This document shows positions 6,144-12,956 of a stretch of DNA of 18,324 bases, piece after piece. Position 1 is the first letter of the stretch; each line of letters begins with the position of its first letter. Below the pieces are notes generated by a model. It was not told the DNA's origin. It was given only the letters and a program-made list of their open reading frames with translations, and made no database searches. Source of the DNA: an uncultured bacterium (GTDB taxonomy: Bacteria > Actinomycetota > Coriobacteriia > Coriobacteriales > Coriobacteriaceae). Position numbers and translations under genes: made by a program. The stretch spans positions 1 through 18,324 of the forward strand of contig CAJMOL010000005.1 of assembly GCA_905215095.1 (NCBI GenBank). Direction: 5' to 3'.

Positions 6144-6188
6144 GAAACAAAATAAACGACCGCCCATGAATATTAATTCGGGCGGTCG
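6144..6188 (-). terminator. Terminator-like hairpin between cysS and rlmB
   Basis: CGACCGCCC (6157-6165) and GGGCGGTCG (6180-6188) form a perfect 9-bp stem with a 14-nt loop. On the minus strand it is followed by TTTATTTTGTTT. This is good rho-independent termination geometry for transcripts leaving cysS. It could be a partial terminator, because rlmB starts only 44 nt further on and no strong promoter is seen in between. Confidence 0.7.
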
Positions 6189-6191
6189 GTA

Positions 6192-6295
6192 CGGGTTTTC
6201 CAAGTGCCCGAGATTGCCGTGAAAGAGGAGCGACGCGTACTTGAGTACGCGAGCGACGGTTTGAACGGCAAGGTCGGGTGCTTGGGAAACCCGCG
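6192..6295. repeat. Large imperfect palindrome between cysS and rlmB
   Basis: The left arm 6192-6219 pairs with 6266-6294 at most positions: CGGGTTT and AAACCCG at the base, then the AAG..CCCGA..TTGCCG region, with a few mismatches and wobbles. Nested inside is a perfect 7-bp stem CGCGTAC/GTACGCG (6234-6251) with loop TTGA. GAGCGACG also occurs as a direct repeat at 6228 and 6251. The element fills the gap between the cysS stop and the terminator at 6157-6188. It could be a structured RNA, an mRNA-protecting 3' structure for the disA-cysS transcript, or a dispersed repeat element. Confidence 0.65.
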
Positions 6296-6299
6296 GGGA

Positions 6300-7766
6300 T
6301 TAGAGAGATTTGATACGAGTGCCGGCGGCGGTATCTTCAATCGTCAGGCCCAGGTCCTTGAGCTGGTCGCGGATGGCGTCGGCCAGATCCCAGTTCTTGG
6401 CGGCGCGGGCCTCGGCGCGGGCCTCGAGAATCTTGGCAGCGGCCTCGTCCACGTCGTCACCCGTGTAGGCGACCAGGCCGGCGGCGACGCCTAGCAGCCC
6501 CAGCGGCAGCTCGACCTTGGGCTCGGGGAGCTCAACGCCAAACGTATCGAGCAACTCGACCAGCGTATCGGCGGCAGCCAGGACTGCGGCCTTGTCGGCA
6601 GCATCGCCCGCCTGCTCCAGGTACTGGTTGCACTCGGTCACAAAGCCAAAGACGGCACCCATGGCACCGGCGGTGTTAAAGTCGTCGTCCATGCACTCCT
6701 TGAAGGCGGCACGGGTCTCGGCGGCCTTGGCGGCAAACGCCTCGGATGCTGCCTCATCGGCATCGGCCGTCGCATGGTTCGCGGCCCAACGCAGGTTCTC
6801 GACCGTACCGGCGATACGCGTGAGCGAGTTCTCGGCACCCTCCAGGCGCTCCCAGGAGAAGTCGAGCGGCGAGCGATAGCTCGTCTGCAGCATCAGCAGG
6901 CGCAGGGCGGCAGCGGAGTGCTGCTCGAGCACCTCGGCCAGCGTAAAGAAGTTGCCGAGCGACTTGGACATCTTCTCGCCGTCTACCAGCAGCATGCCCG
7001 TGTGCATCCAGGTGTTGGAGAAGCCCTGGTGCCAGGCGCAGGTGGCCTGGGCGCACTCGTTCTCGTGATGCGGGAAGGCAAGGTCGGAGCCACCGCCGTG
7101 GATGTCAATCGGGGTGCCCAGGTAGCGATGGACCATCGCGGAGCACTCGGTGTGCCAGCCCGGGCGACCCTTGCCCCACGGGGAGTCCCACATGGGCTCG
7201 CCCGGCTTGGCCGCCTTCCAGAGGGCGAAGTCCAGAGGGTCGTCCTTCTCCTCGTTCTCCTCGATGCGTGCGCCAACCATAAGGTCGTCGATGTTGCGGC
7301 CCGAGACCTGACCATAGTTGGGATCGCTGCGCACGGCAAAGTACACATCGCCGTTATCGGCTGCGTAAGCGTGGCCCTGCTCGATAAGCGTCTTGATCAT
7401 GGCGATCATGGGGCCGATCTCCTTGGTGGCGCGGGGGCGCACATCGGGATCGAGCACGTTGGCGGCGCGCATGACGCCGATGAACTTGTCGGAGAACTCC
7501 GTCGCGACCTCGGCGGCAGTGCGGCCCTGCTCGTTGGCGCGCTTGATGATCTTGTCATCGACATCGGTGAGGTTCTGGGCGAACGTGACCTCGTAGCCGC
7601 TCGCGATGAGCCAGCGACGAATCACGTCAAAGCTGATGAACGTGCGGGCATTGCCGATGTGGATGTTGTCGTAGACCGTGGGGCCGCACACGTACATGCG
7701 GACCTTGCCGGACTCGATGGGCTGGAACTCTTCCTTTTTATGGGTAGCGCTGTTGTAGATACGCAT
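6300..7766 (-). CDS. cysS: Cysteinyl-tRNA synthetase
   Basis: A 488-residue class I aminoacyl-tRNA synthetase that charges tRNA-Cys in the cytoplasm. The HIGH signature is HIGN (36-39) and the KMSKS loop is KMSKSL (265-270). The zinc ligands expected for CysRS are visible: Cys27 in YVCGPT, Cys208 in GWHTECS, and His/Cys in FPHHENEC (about 234 and 238). The C-terminal helical DALR/anticodon region ends with LGLTIEDTAAGTRIKSL. It is slightly longer than the ~460-residue norm. ATG 7766 is preceded by AAGGAG at 7 nt, and the ispF stop is 3 nt upstream, so it is co-translated in the disA-ispD-ispF-cysS run. No T-box is present. Confidence 0.97.
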   Translation of the reverse strand: MRIYNSATHKKEEFQPIESGKVRMYVCGPTVYDNIHIGNARTFISFDVIRRWLIASGYEVTFAQNLTDVDDKIIKRANEQGRTAAEVATEFSDKFIGVMRAANVLDPDVRPRATKEIGPMIAMIKTLIEQGHAYAADNGDVYFAVRSDPNYGQVSGRNIDDLMVGARIEENEEKDDPLDFALWKAAKPGEPMWDSPWGKGRPGWHTECSAMVHRYLGTPIDIHGGGSDLAFPHHENECAQATCAWHQGFSNTWMHTGMLLVDGEKMSKSLGNFFTLAEVLEQHSAAALRLLMLQTSYRSPLDFSWERLEGAENSLTRIAGTVENLRWAANHATADADEAASEAFAAKAAETRAAFKECMDDDFNTAGAMGAVFGFVTECNQYLEQAGDAADKAAVLAAADTLVELLDTFGVELPEPKVELPLGLLGVAAGLVAYTGDDVDEAAAKILEARAEARAAKNWDLADAIRDQLKDLGLTIEDTAAGTRIKSL

Positions 7767-7769
7767 TCG

Positions 7770-8264
7770 TTACTCCTTAACGGTTTTCTGTAGCAGGCAG
7801 ACGGCCCAGGCGCCGATTCCCTCGCCCTGGCCTTCCCAACCGAGCTTTTCGGTCGTGGTGGCGGCGACGCCCACGTTTTCGACGTCAACGCCCAGGGCAT
7901 GGGCAAGGTTGGCGCGCATGGCATCGCGGTGCGGGGTGATCTTGGGTTGCTGACAGGCAATGGTGCAGTCGGCATCGACAAACTCAAAGCCCAGCTCGCG
8001 CGCATAGTCCATCACGCGAGCGAGCAGCACCATCGAATCGGCACCCTCGTAGGCGGGATCGGTGTCGGGGAATAGCTTGCCGATGTCTCCCCCGCGGCAG
8101 GCGCCCAGAATGGCGTCGGCCAAGGCGTGCGCGAGCACATCGGCATCCGAGTGGCCCAGCAGGCCGCGCTCGTAGGGAATGTCGACCCCGCCGATGATAC
8201 ATCGACGCCCCTCCACCAAACGGTGGACGTCGTAGCCATGGCCAATGCGCAGGTTACTGAACAT
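7770..8264 (-). CDS. ispF: 2-C-methyl-D-erythritol 2,4-cyclodiphosphate synthase
   Basis: A 164-residue MEP-pathway enzyme. It cyclises CDP-ME-2-phosphate to MEcPP with release of CMP and works as a homotrimer. It shows RIGHGYDVHRL with metal ligands Asp12 and His14, the HSDADVLAHALADA motif with the third ligand (His46), and the C-terminal ATTTEKLGWEGQGEGIGAWA signature. ATG 8264 was chosen over an upstream in-frame start because the protein then begins directly before the conserved RIGHGYDVH, with AGGA about 9 nt before it. It overlaps the end of ispD by 11 nt, so the two consecutive MEP enzymes are translationally coupled. Confidence 0.96.
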   Translation of the reverse strand: MFSNLRIGHGYDVHRLVEGRRCIIGGVDIPYERGLLGHSDADVLAHALADAILGACRGGDIGKLFPDTDPAYEGADSMVLLARVMDYARELGFEFVDADCTIACQQPKITPHRDAMRANLAHALGVDVENVGVAATTTEKLGWEGQGEGIGAWAVCLLQKTVKE

Positions 8265-8982
8265 AGGGAAGGTCCTCTCCCTCGGCCATGCGGCCAAGCA
8301 GAATCGCGGTTACGGGACGCAGATCCTCGGGCACCGTCACCTTAAGGTTATCGCGCGGGCTCTGGACGCAGCGGACGCGCCCACCCATGCGCTCGACCAG
8401 CGACGAATCATCGGTGCCGATAAAGCCCTCGGCAATGGCTGCAGCGTGGGCGCGCTTCATGGCGTCGACACTAAAGATCTGCGGCGTCTGCGCGGCCCAA
8501 TAGAGCTCGCGCGGCGGCGTCTCGACGATATTATCGCCGTCGACGATTTTGAGCGTGTCGATCGCGGGTTGACCGCACACGACACCGTCGAGCGAGCGGT
8601 CGCCCACAAGCACGTCGATCGCATGATCGATGGCCTCGGTCGTGATGAGCGGACGAGCGCCATCGTGAATGGCGACGTATTCAAAGCCCGCCGGAACCGC
8701 ATGCACGCCGGCACGGGTGGAATCCTGACGGGTATCGCCGGCATCGGCAAAGCTGATGGGCGTGTCATAGTCAAACGGGTCGATGGCCAGGCGGCGCATC
8801 TCGGCACGGCGCTCGGCAGGACACACCACCACAATGTGGCCGACCTTGTCGCTACGATCGAACGCGCGGATGGACCAGCTCATAAGCGGACGGCCCGCTA
8901 CATTGACGAGCTGCTTGCCACCGGGGTTACCAAAGCGCTGACCGCTGCCACCGGCAACGACCACGGCGCACACGGGCGCCAT
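8254..8982 (-). CDS. ispD: 2-C-methyl-D-erythritol 4-phosphate cytidylyltransferase
   Basis: A 242-residue nucleotidyltransferase-fold enzyme that joins MEP and CTP to give CDP-ME in the isoprenoid pathway. The N-terminal loop AGGSGQRFG (about 10-18), the conserved Lys in GGKQL, VAIHDGARPL in the core, GTDDSSLVE (about 200) and NLKVTVPEDL near the C-terminus are all typical. The ATG shares its A with the disA stop codon (TAATG), and an AGGGGA ribosome site lies inside the disA end. The stop lies inside ispF. The gene is therefore tightly coupled between c-di-AMP synthesis and ispF. Confidence 0.96.
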   Translation of the reverse strand: MAPVCAVVVAGGSGQRFGNPGGKQLVNVAGRPLMSWSIRAFDRSDKVGHIVVVCPAERRAEMRRLAIDPFDYDTPISFADAGDTRQDSTRAGVHAVPAGFEYVAIHDGARPLITTEAIDHAIDVLVGDRSLDGVVCGQPAIDTLKIVDGDNIVETPPRELYWAAQTPQIFSVDAMKRAHAAAIAEGFIGTDDSSLVERMGGRVRCVQSPRDNLKVTVPEDLRPVTAILLGRMAEGEDLPYVQ

Positions 8983-10049
8983 TATGCGTTCCCCTGTTTG
9001 GTGCCCTTCATGCGGTACAGCGAGTCCGCAAGAATGGCAGGGTTGTTGACGCCAAAGTCGCCCAGGCGCTCCGGGTCCTCGCTGATGTCATCCATGAGCT
9101 CCTGCAGCGAGCCATACTCGTCGACGATCTTCTCGGCCACGCCGTCGCGCACGACGGACACGCGCGAAAGCGTGCGCAGGCCCAGCGGCGTCATGACGGA
9201 GTCCTCGTCCAGGTCGTCATAGCCCAGAACTGCCGCCACGTGTTGCGGGTCGGACAGGTCCTTAGGCGTCATGCGAGCGAGCTCTGCACGAATCTTCTCG
9301 GCATTAGCCTCGGAAGAATCACTTGCGTAGTCGCGGATCATCAGGTCGTATTCGGTATCCATGCTGGAGCCCGCGAGCTGCTCGAGCTGCATCTGCACGA
9401 GCTTGCCCTGGTTACCCAGCTTGACAATGCAATCCTTAAGCTCGGTCTTTGCCTGCTGCATGATCTCGAAGCTCGAGAAAATACCGGTAATGTCGGCGAG
9501 CGTAACGTAGTCGTCGAGCTCGAGGGCCGTCAGACGCAGCAGGGAGCGATCGAGCGACTGACGAGTAGTCTGAAGCGTGGCGACGAGCTGGTTGACCGAG
9601 CTCATGATGGTGGTGACGGGCTGGATCTCGTAGCTCTTGCCGTGGACGTACACATTGACGACGGCGCGACGGGCCGAGACCGAGATCACGATGGCGTCCG
9701 TGAGCACCGACATGCGAGCGGCGGTGCGGTGACGCATGCCCGTCTCGCTCGTGGCGAGCGAGGGGTCGGGATTGAGGTGGAAGTTGGCGCGCAGGATCTG
9801 GGTGAGGTCGCCGTCGATGACGATGGCACCGTCCATCTTGGAGAGCTCGAACAGACGGTTCGAGGTGAACGAAATGTTGAGCGGGAAGCCGTCGTTACCG
9901 GCAGCAAGCACGTTTTCGGTGTCGCCGACGCAGATAAGGGCACCCAGGTGACCGGCGATGATCATGTCGAGGGCGGTGCGGATCGGCTGGCCAGGTGCCG
10001 TCAGGCGAATGGCCTGTTCCATACGCTTTTGCAGCTCGTTCTTATCCAA
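8982..10049 (-). CDS. disA: Diadenylate cyclase, DNA integrity scanning protein DisA
   Basis: A 355-residue octameric enzyme that condenses two ATP to c-di-AMP and scans DNA for branched structures. The N-terminal DAC domain has DGA (73-75, in KMDGAIVIDGD) and RHR (106-108, in TGMRHRTAAR), the two catalytic motifs. A long helical linker follows (about 140-300), and then a C-terminal helix-hairpin-helix DNA-binding region (YGSLQELMDD..., FGVNNPAILADSL). The start is TTG 10049: GGGAG lies 7-9 nt upstream, and no in-frame ATG or GTG precedes it before a stop. A nearby ATG (10054) is out of frame. It leads the minus-strand block disA-ispD-ispF-cysS and is divergent from mntP. DisA beside ispD/ispF is a conserved order in Gram-positives. 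Confidence 0.95.
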   Translation of the reverse strand: MDKNELQKRMEQAIRLTAPGQPIRTALDMIIAGHLGALICVGDTENVLAAGNDGFPLNISFTSNRLFELSKMDGAIVIDGDLTQILRANFHLNPDPSLATSETGMRHRTAARMSVLTDAIVISVSARRAVVNVYVHGKSYEIQPVTTIMSSVNQLVATLQTTRQSLDRSLLRLTALELDDYVTLADITGIFSSFEIMQQAKTELKDCIVKLGNQGKLVQMQLEQLAGSSMDTEYDLMIRDYASDSSEANAEKIRAELARMTPKDLSDPQHVAAVLGYDDLDEDSVMTPLGLRTLSRVSVVRDGVAEKIVDEYGSLQELMDDISEDPERLGDFGVNNPAILADSLYRMKGTKQGNA

Positions 10050-10202
10050 GGCATCGCTCCCATCGTATACGCTCCATAAACGCTAAATAGTTTCTCACGG
10101 TTTGTCCCCGCGGCGCTTGCGAAATCCGATGCTTACAGAATGAGCGAACACAGCTGAGAGCCCAACCCAAATGGGCTGCTTATGTGGTAGCATCGGGATT
10201 CA
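10050..10202. other. Divergent promoter region disA / mntP
   Basis: This space holds the start regions of both divergent transcripts. On the plus strand an extended -10 element, TGG followed by TAGCAT (10185-10193), would start transcription near 10200, right at the riboswitch. No good -35 is seen. A hairpin or dyad AGCCCA/TGGGCT (10159-10177) lies just upstream and could be an operator. The disA promoter cannot be assigned with confidence; TATTTA near 10085-10090 on the minus strand is a candidate. Confidence 0.35.
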
Positions 10203-10342
10203 CATGAATGAGGGAGTAGTCGCGTGACCGGATTCGCCTCCGGTGGCGCGGCAAGTCAACATACTGGCCGAAACGGTCTGGCTTGCCTTAATGAACGAGA
10301 CTCGTGGCTGTGCGCGCAACGCGTACGCCACGGGTCTTTTTT
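10203..10342 (+). promoter_or_regulatory. yybP-ykoY manganese riboswitch with terminator platform
   Basis: Conserved elements of the yybP-ykoY aptamer are visible: AGGGAGTAGTCG in the first loop (about 10211-10222), GTCAACATACTGGCC in the second docking loop (about 10255), and the closing region CTTAATGAACGAGAC (10287-10301). It is followed by a terminator in which AGACTCGTGGC (10298-10308) pairs with GCCACGGGTCT (10327-10337, one G-U), then TTTTTT. The 5' terminator arm overlaps the aptamer 3' end, so Mn2+ binding would prevent termination and switch mntP on, as known for this class. The gene downstream is an Mn2+ exporter, which agrees. Confidence 0.87.
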
Positions 10343-10395
10343 GTTACTCCCCCAAGAGGTACACGCGGGCCCGCCCGCAGAGAGGGAGCCAGACT

Positions 10396-10974
10396 ATGGG
10401 ACTCGCAGAGCTCGTGTTGCTCGCCGTTGGCCTTTCGATGGACGCCTTTGCCGTTTCCATCTGCAAGGGCCTCGGCATGAAAAAGATCAACCTTAAAGTC
10501 GCCGTGGTGCTTGGCCTGTTCTTTGGCGGCTTTCAGGCCGGCATGCCCGTAATCGGATGGGCGCTCGGCAGCCAATTCATGGGCTTCATCGGACCCATCG
10601 ACCATTGGATCGCCTTTATCCTTTTGGCCTTCATCGGCGGCAAAATGCTGTGGGAAGCCTTTACCGAAGACGAGGATGAAGGCGACGGCAAGGATGCCGA
10701 AAAAATCGACCTGGGCGAATACCTGATCCTCGCCATTGCCACCTCAATCGACGCCCTGGCCGTGGGCATCTCATTTGCGGCGCTCTCGGTTTACATCGTT
10801 CCCGCTGTATCGCTTATCGGCGTCACAACGTTTATCTTCTCCGTTGCCGGCGTAGCGATCGGCCACACCTTTGGCGCGCGCTACGAAAAGCCCGCCACCA
10901 TCGTGGGCGGCGTCGTGCTCATCCTCATCGGCCTCAAGATTTTGCTGGAGCACCTGGGGATTTTGGTGCTGTAA
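10396..10974 (+). CDS. mntP: Manganese efflux pump MntP
   Basis: A 192-residue membrane protein of the MntP (DUF204) family that exports Mn2+ and protects against manganese excess. It has about six hydrophobic segments in two homologous halves. The first half has LSMDAFAVSICKG (13-25) and the second has SIDALAVGISFA; the Asp residues in these membrane motifs are those needed for transport in characterised homologues. GGFQAGMPVIGW also matches the family. The loop between the halves is very acidic (EDEDEGDGKDAEKID). ATG 10396 follows GAGGGAG by about 9 nt; a frame open further upstream would run through the riboswitch and is not used. It is controlled by the riboswitch 54 nt upstream and ends before a strong terminator. 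Confidence 0.95.
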   Translation: MGLAELVLLAVGLSMDAFAVSICKGLGMKKINLKVAVVLGLFFGGFQAGMPVIGWALGSQFMGFIGPIDHWIAFILLAFIGGKMLWEAFTEDEDEGDGKDAEKIDLGEYLILAIATSIDALAVGISFAALSVYIVPAVSLIGVTTFIFSVAGVAIGHTFGARYEKPATIVGGVVLILIGLKILLEHLGILVL

Positions 10975-11003
10975 AACACCCTTCAAAACTAGACGTCCGG
11001 ATG

Positions 11004-11036
11004 AGGCCTCATGCAGAGTTTTGCATGAGGCCTTTT
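11004..11036 (+). terminator. Rho-independent terminator of mntP
   Basis: AGGCCTCATGCA (11004-11015) and TGCATGAGGCCT (11022-11033) form a perfect 12-bp stem with a 6-nt loop, followed by TTTT. The loop and upper stem also contain the first of three operator-like sites of the hipBA promoter region. Confidence 0.9.
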
Positions 11037-11080
11037 CGTGCAGACTTTTGCATGTCATACTGATATGCAAAGTCTGCACG
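11012..11080 (+). promoter_or_regulatory. Putative HipB operator/promoter region: three sites, 27-bp period
   Basis: Three sites of form TGCA-N5/6-TGCA start at 11012, 11039 and 11066, exactly 27 bp apart. The first two are direct copies (TGCAGAGTTTTGCATG and TGCAGACTTTTGCATG, one difference). The third is the inverted form, so 11037-11053 and 11065-11080 make a long inverted repeat with one extra T in the left arm. CATACT (11056-11061), a candidate -10, lies in the 11-bp spacer, and the hipB GTG is 14 bp beyond the last site. This is the expected layout for autorepression by HipB. Binding itself is inferred. Confidence 0.65.
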
Positions 11081-11093
11081 TTAGGAGATCACC

Positions 11094-11525
11094 GTGGATA
11101 CCCTTCCCATCACCACACCGCGCCAAGCTGGCATCTACGTGCGTCGGGCGCGCGAGGCGCAAGGGATCACCCGTGCGACCCTCGCTAAAAAAGCCGGTGT
11201 TTCGGAGCGCCTGCTCGCATCGCTCGAGCTAGGAGACGCCACCGGCATTCGACTCGACAAGTTGCTGACCGTCTTTAACGCACTCGGCATAGGTCTCTTC
11301 GCGCAAAGCGATAACGACTCCATCGCATCGCCCTCCGAACATCCGACGACGATAGTGAACCTCCCTATCGCGAACTCGAATACCCTGCCAAAGCCAAGCG
11401 TAGGCAGACGGCCCACTCGACAAGGAACGCCATCTTCCTATGGTGCCTTGCTGACCCAAATCGCAGCCGAGCAAGGCCTTTCCGGCACTTCAAACCTCTC
11501 CTTTGGCTGCAAGGTTGTGAAATAA
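11094..11525 (+). CDS. XRE-family DNA-binding antitoxin, HipB-like
   Basis: A 143-residue protein. Residues about 9-65 form a Cro/XRE helix-turn-helix: QAGIYVRRAREAQGITRATL, then AKKAGVSERLLASLELGDAT and RLDKLLTVFNALGIGLF. This is like HipB, which binds its promoter and neutralises the HipA kinase. The remaining ~70 residues are Ser/Thr/Pro-rich with no recognised domain and are longer than the short HipB tail of E. coli. The start is GTG 11094, 7-8 nt after TTAGGAG; no better ATG is available. The stop TAA is immediately followed by the hipA ATG, indicating coupled synthesis. Three operator-like sites precede it. Confidence 0.88.
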   Translation: MDTLPITTPRQAGIYVRRAREAQGITRATLAKKAGVSERLLASLELGDATGIRLDKLLTVFNALGIGLFAQSDNDSIASPSEHPTTIVNLPIANSNTLPKPSVGRRPTRQGTPSSYGALLTQIAAEQGLSGTSNLSFGCKVVK

Positions 11526-12830
11526 ATGGCAGAGATAGAGCTCGCGACCCTCATTTGTGGCGAAATCGCCGGCACTCTCCGGCAAGACGAGCATGGACTC
11601 TGCAGTTTTGCATACGCCCCAACCTATCGCGGAGCACCATTATCGCTAACAATGCCGCTTTCCAATCGCACGTATGGCCATAACATCGTCCGCCCGTTCC
11701 TATTTGGCCTTTTGCCCGACAGTCAAGAGCAGCGTCGCGCTATTGCCACCGAGCATGATGTTGCATCCAACAACCCCGTCGCCCTCTTGTGCCATATCGG
11801 TCTTGACTGCGCGGGGGCCGTTCAGTTTTGTCGAGCCGATCAATTAGACGCCGCCCGCGGCAGGGTCTCGGCATACCGCCCGCTTACCAATTCTCAAATC
11901 GCTCACAAGCTCAAAGCAATTCGCGATGACGAAAGAGAGACATGGATGGGCTCCAACGAAAGCTGGTCCCTGGGCGGCAATCAAGGCAAATTTGCACTAG
12001 CTTGGCATGATGGCCAATGGTGCGAATGTCTAGGGTCATCCCCCACTACCCATATCTTCAAAAATGGTGTCGTTGGGTTCAAACATCAGGCCTTAAACGA
12101 ATTCGTCTGCATGAAAACGGCTCGGCGTGTTGGCATTCCAACTGCCAACGTCTCCTATTACACATTTGAAGACGAAGCCGCGCTCGTCGTTGAACGGTAC
12201 GACAGAATGGTCAATAGCAGCGGAAATATCGAAAGGCTGCATCAGGAGGACTTTTGCCAGGCGCTCGGTGTATTGCCAAGCCAGAAATACACCGCCGACG
12301 GAGGACCAACTACACGAGACATCCAAGAACGACTAGTTAACACAGTCCCCCACCACATGAATCTTGTGCTTTTTACCTATATGTTGTTCTATAACGCCAT
12401 TATCGGAGCGCCTGACGCACACGCTAAAAACTACTCGCTCATCCTTGGCAAAGGCACAAACGCGGCGCTCGCACCCATGTACGATGTCGCGTCGGGTTTG
12501 GCATATGAGCGTATGCGCCGCCGAGCGCGCCTTGCCATGAGCGTTGGCGGCGAAAATCGTGTGGGGCGCATCGGTCCAGGCGCTATCCGCCGATACCACG
12601 GTAAGGGCGACCCCGCGCTGGAGGCGGCGCTCACCAATGCCGGGCTATCCGAGAAGTTTTGCTTTGCGACCATGATGGACCTCGCCTACGAGGTACCCGT
12701 TTGCATGGAAGAGGTCATGGACGAATACGCCGACCTGCCCGGCATGGCGGACCTGCGCGAGCATATGCTCGGCCCCGTCCGTGAAAACTGCCAGCGCACC
12801 CTCGACCTCATCAAGGCGGATATGGGCTAG
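11526..12830 (+). CDS. hipA: HipA-family serine/threonine kinase toxin
   Basis: A 434-residue protein, close to the ~440 of E. coli HipA, which phosphorylates glutamyl-tRNA synthetase and causes persistence. The N-terminal HipA-couple domain spans about 1-105. The kinase part has the Gly-rich, autophosphorylation loop WSLGGNQGKFAL (147-158, Ser148), THIFK (175-179), NEFVCMKTARRVG (191-203), VVERYDR (221-227), LHQEDFCQALG (238-248), the catalytic loop GAPDAHAKN (294-302, Asp297 and Asn302) and the metal-binding APMYDVAS (316-323, Asp320). All key residues are present, so it looks active. The target is not predictable from sequence alone. It starts directly after the HipB-like gene and ends 30 bp before a strong hairpin. 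Confidence 0.9.
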   Translation: MAEIELATLICGEIAGTLRQDEHGLCSFAYAPTYRGAPLSLTMPLSNRTYGHNIVRPFLFGLLPDSQEQRRAIATEHDVASNNPVALLCHIGLDCAGAVQFCRADQLDAARGRVSAYRPLTNSQIAHKLKAIRDDERETWMGSNESWSLGGNQGKFALAWHDGQWCECLGSSPTTHIFKNGVVGFKHQALNEFVCMKTARRVGIPTANVSYYTFEDEAALVVERYDRMVNSSGNIERLHQEDFCQALGVLPSQKYTADGGPTTRDIQERLVNTVPHHMNLVLFTYMLFYNAIIGAPDAHAKNYSLILGKGTNAALAPMYDVASGLAYERMRRRARLAMSVGGENRVGRIGPGAIRRYHGKGDPALEAALTNAGLSEKFCFATMMDLAYEVPVCMEEVMDEYADLPGMADLREHMLGPVRENCQRTLDLIKADMG

Positions 12831-12860
12831 GTGGCCGCAAATTCCCATTTCCCGAAAGAA

Positions 12861-12901
12861 GAGAGGGGGCACCCATCGCAAAAGCTCGGGTGCCCCCTCT
12901 C
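12861..12901. terminator. Shared terminator between convergent hipA and pepD
   Basis: GAGAGGGGGCACCC (12861-12874) and GGGTGCCCCCTCTC (12888-12901) form a perfect 14-bp stem with a 13-nt loop. The minus-strand side is followed by TTCTTTC and the plus-strand side by ATAATGTCATTT, so it probably ends both convergent transcripts. Confidence 0.8.
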
Positions 12902-12956
12902 ATAATGTCATTTGCAATCCGCTAGCACGTGGCTCGGACTGCTGCTAGCGCAACCT

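Noticed and set aside
7741..7800. T-box or other cysS-specific leader
   Set aside because: Only 3 nt separate ispF from cysS, so there is no room for a leader element.
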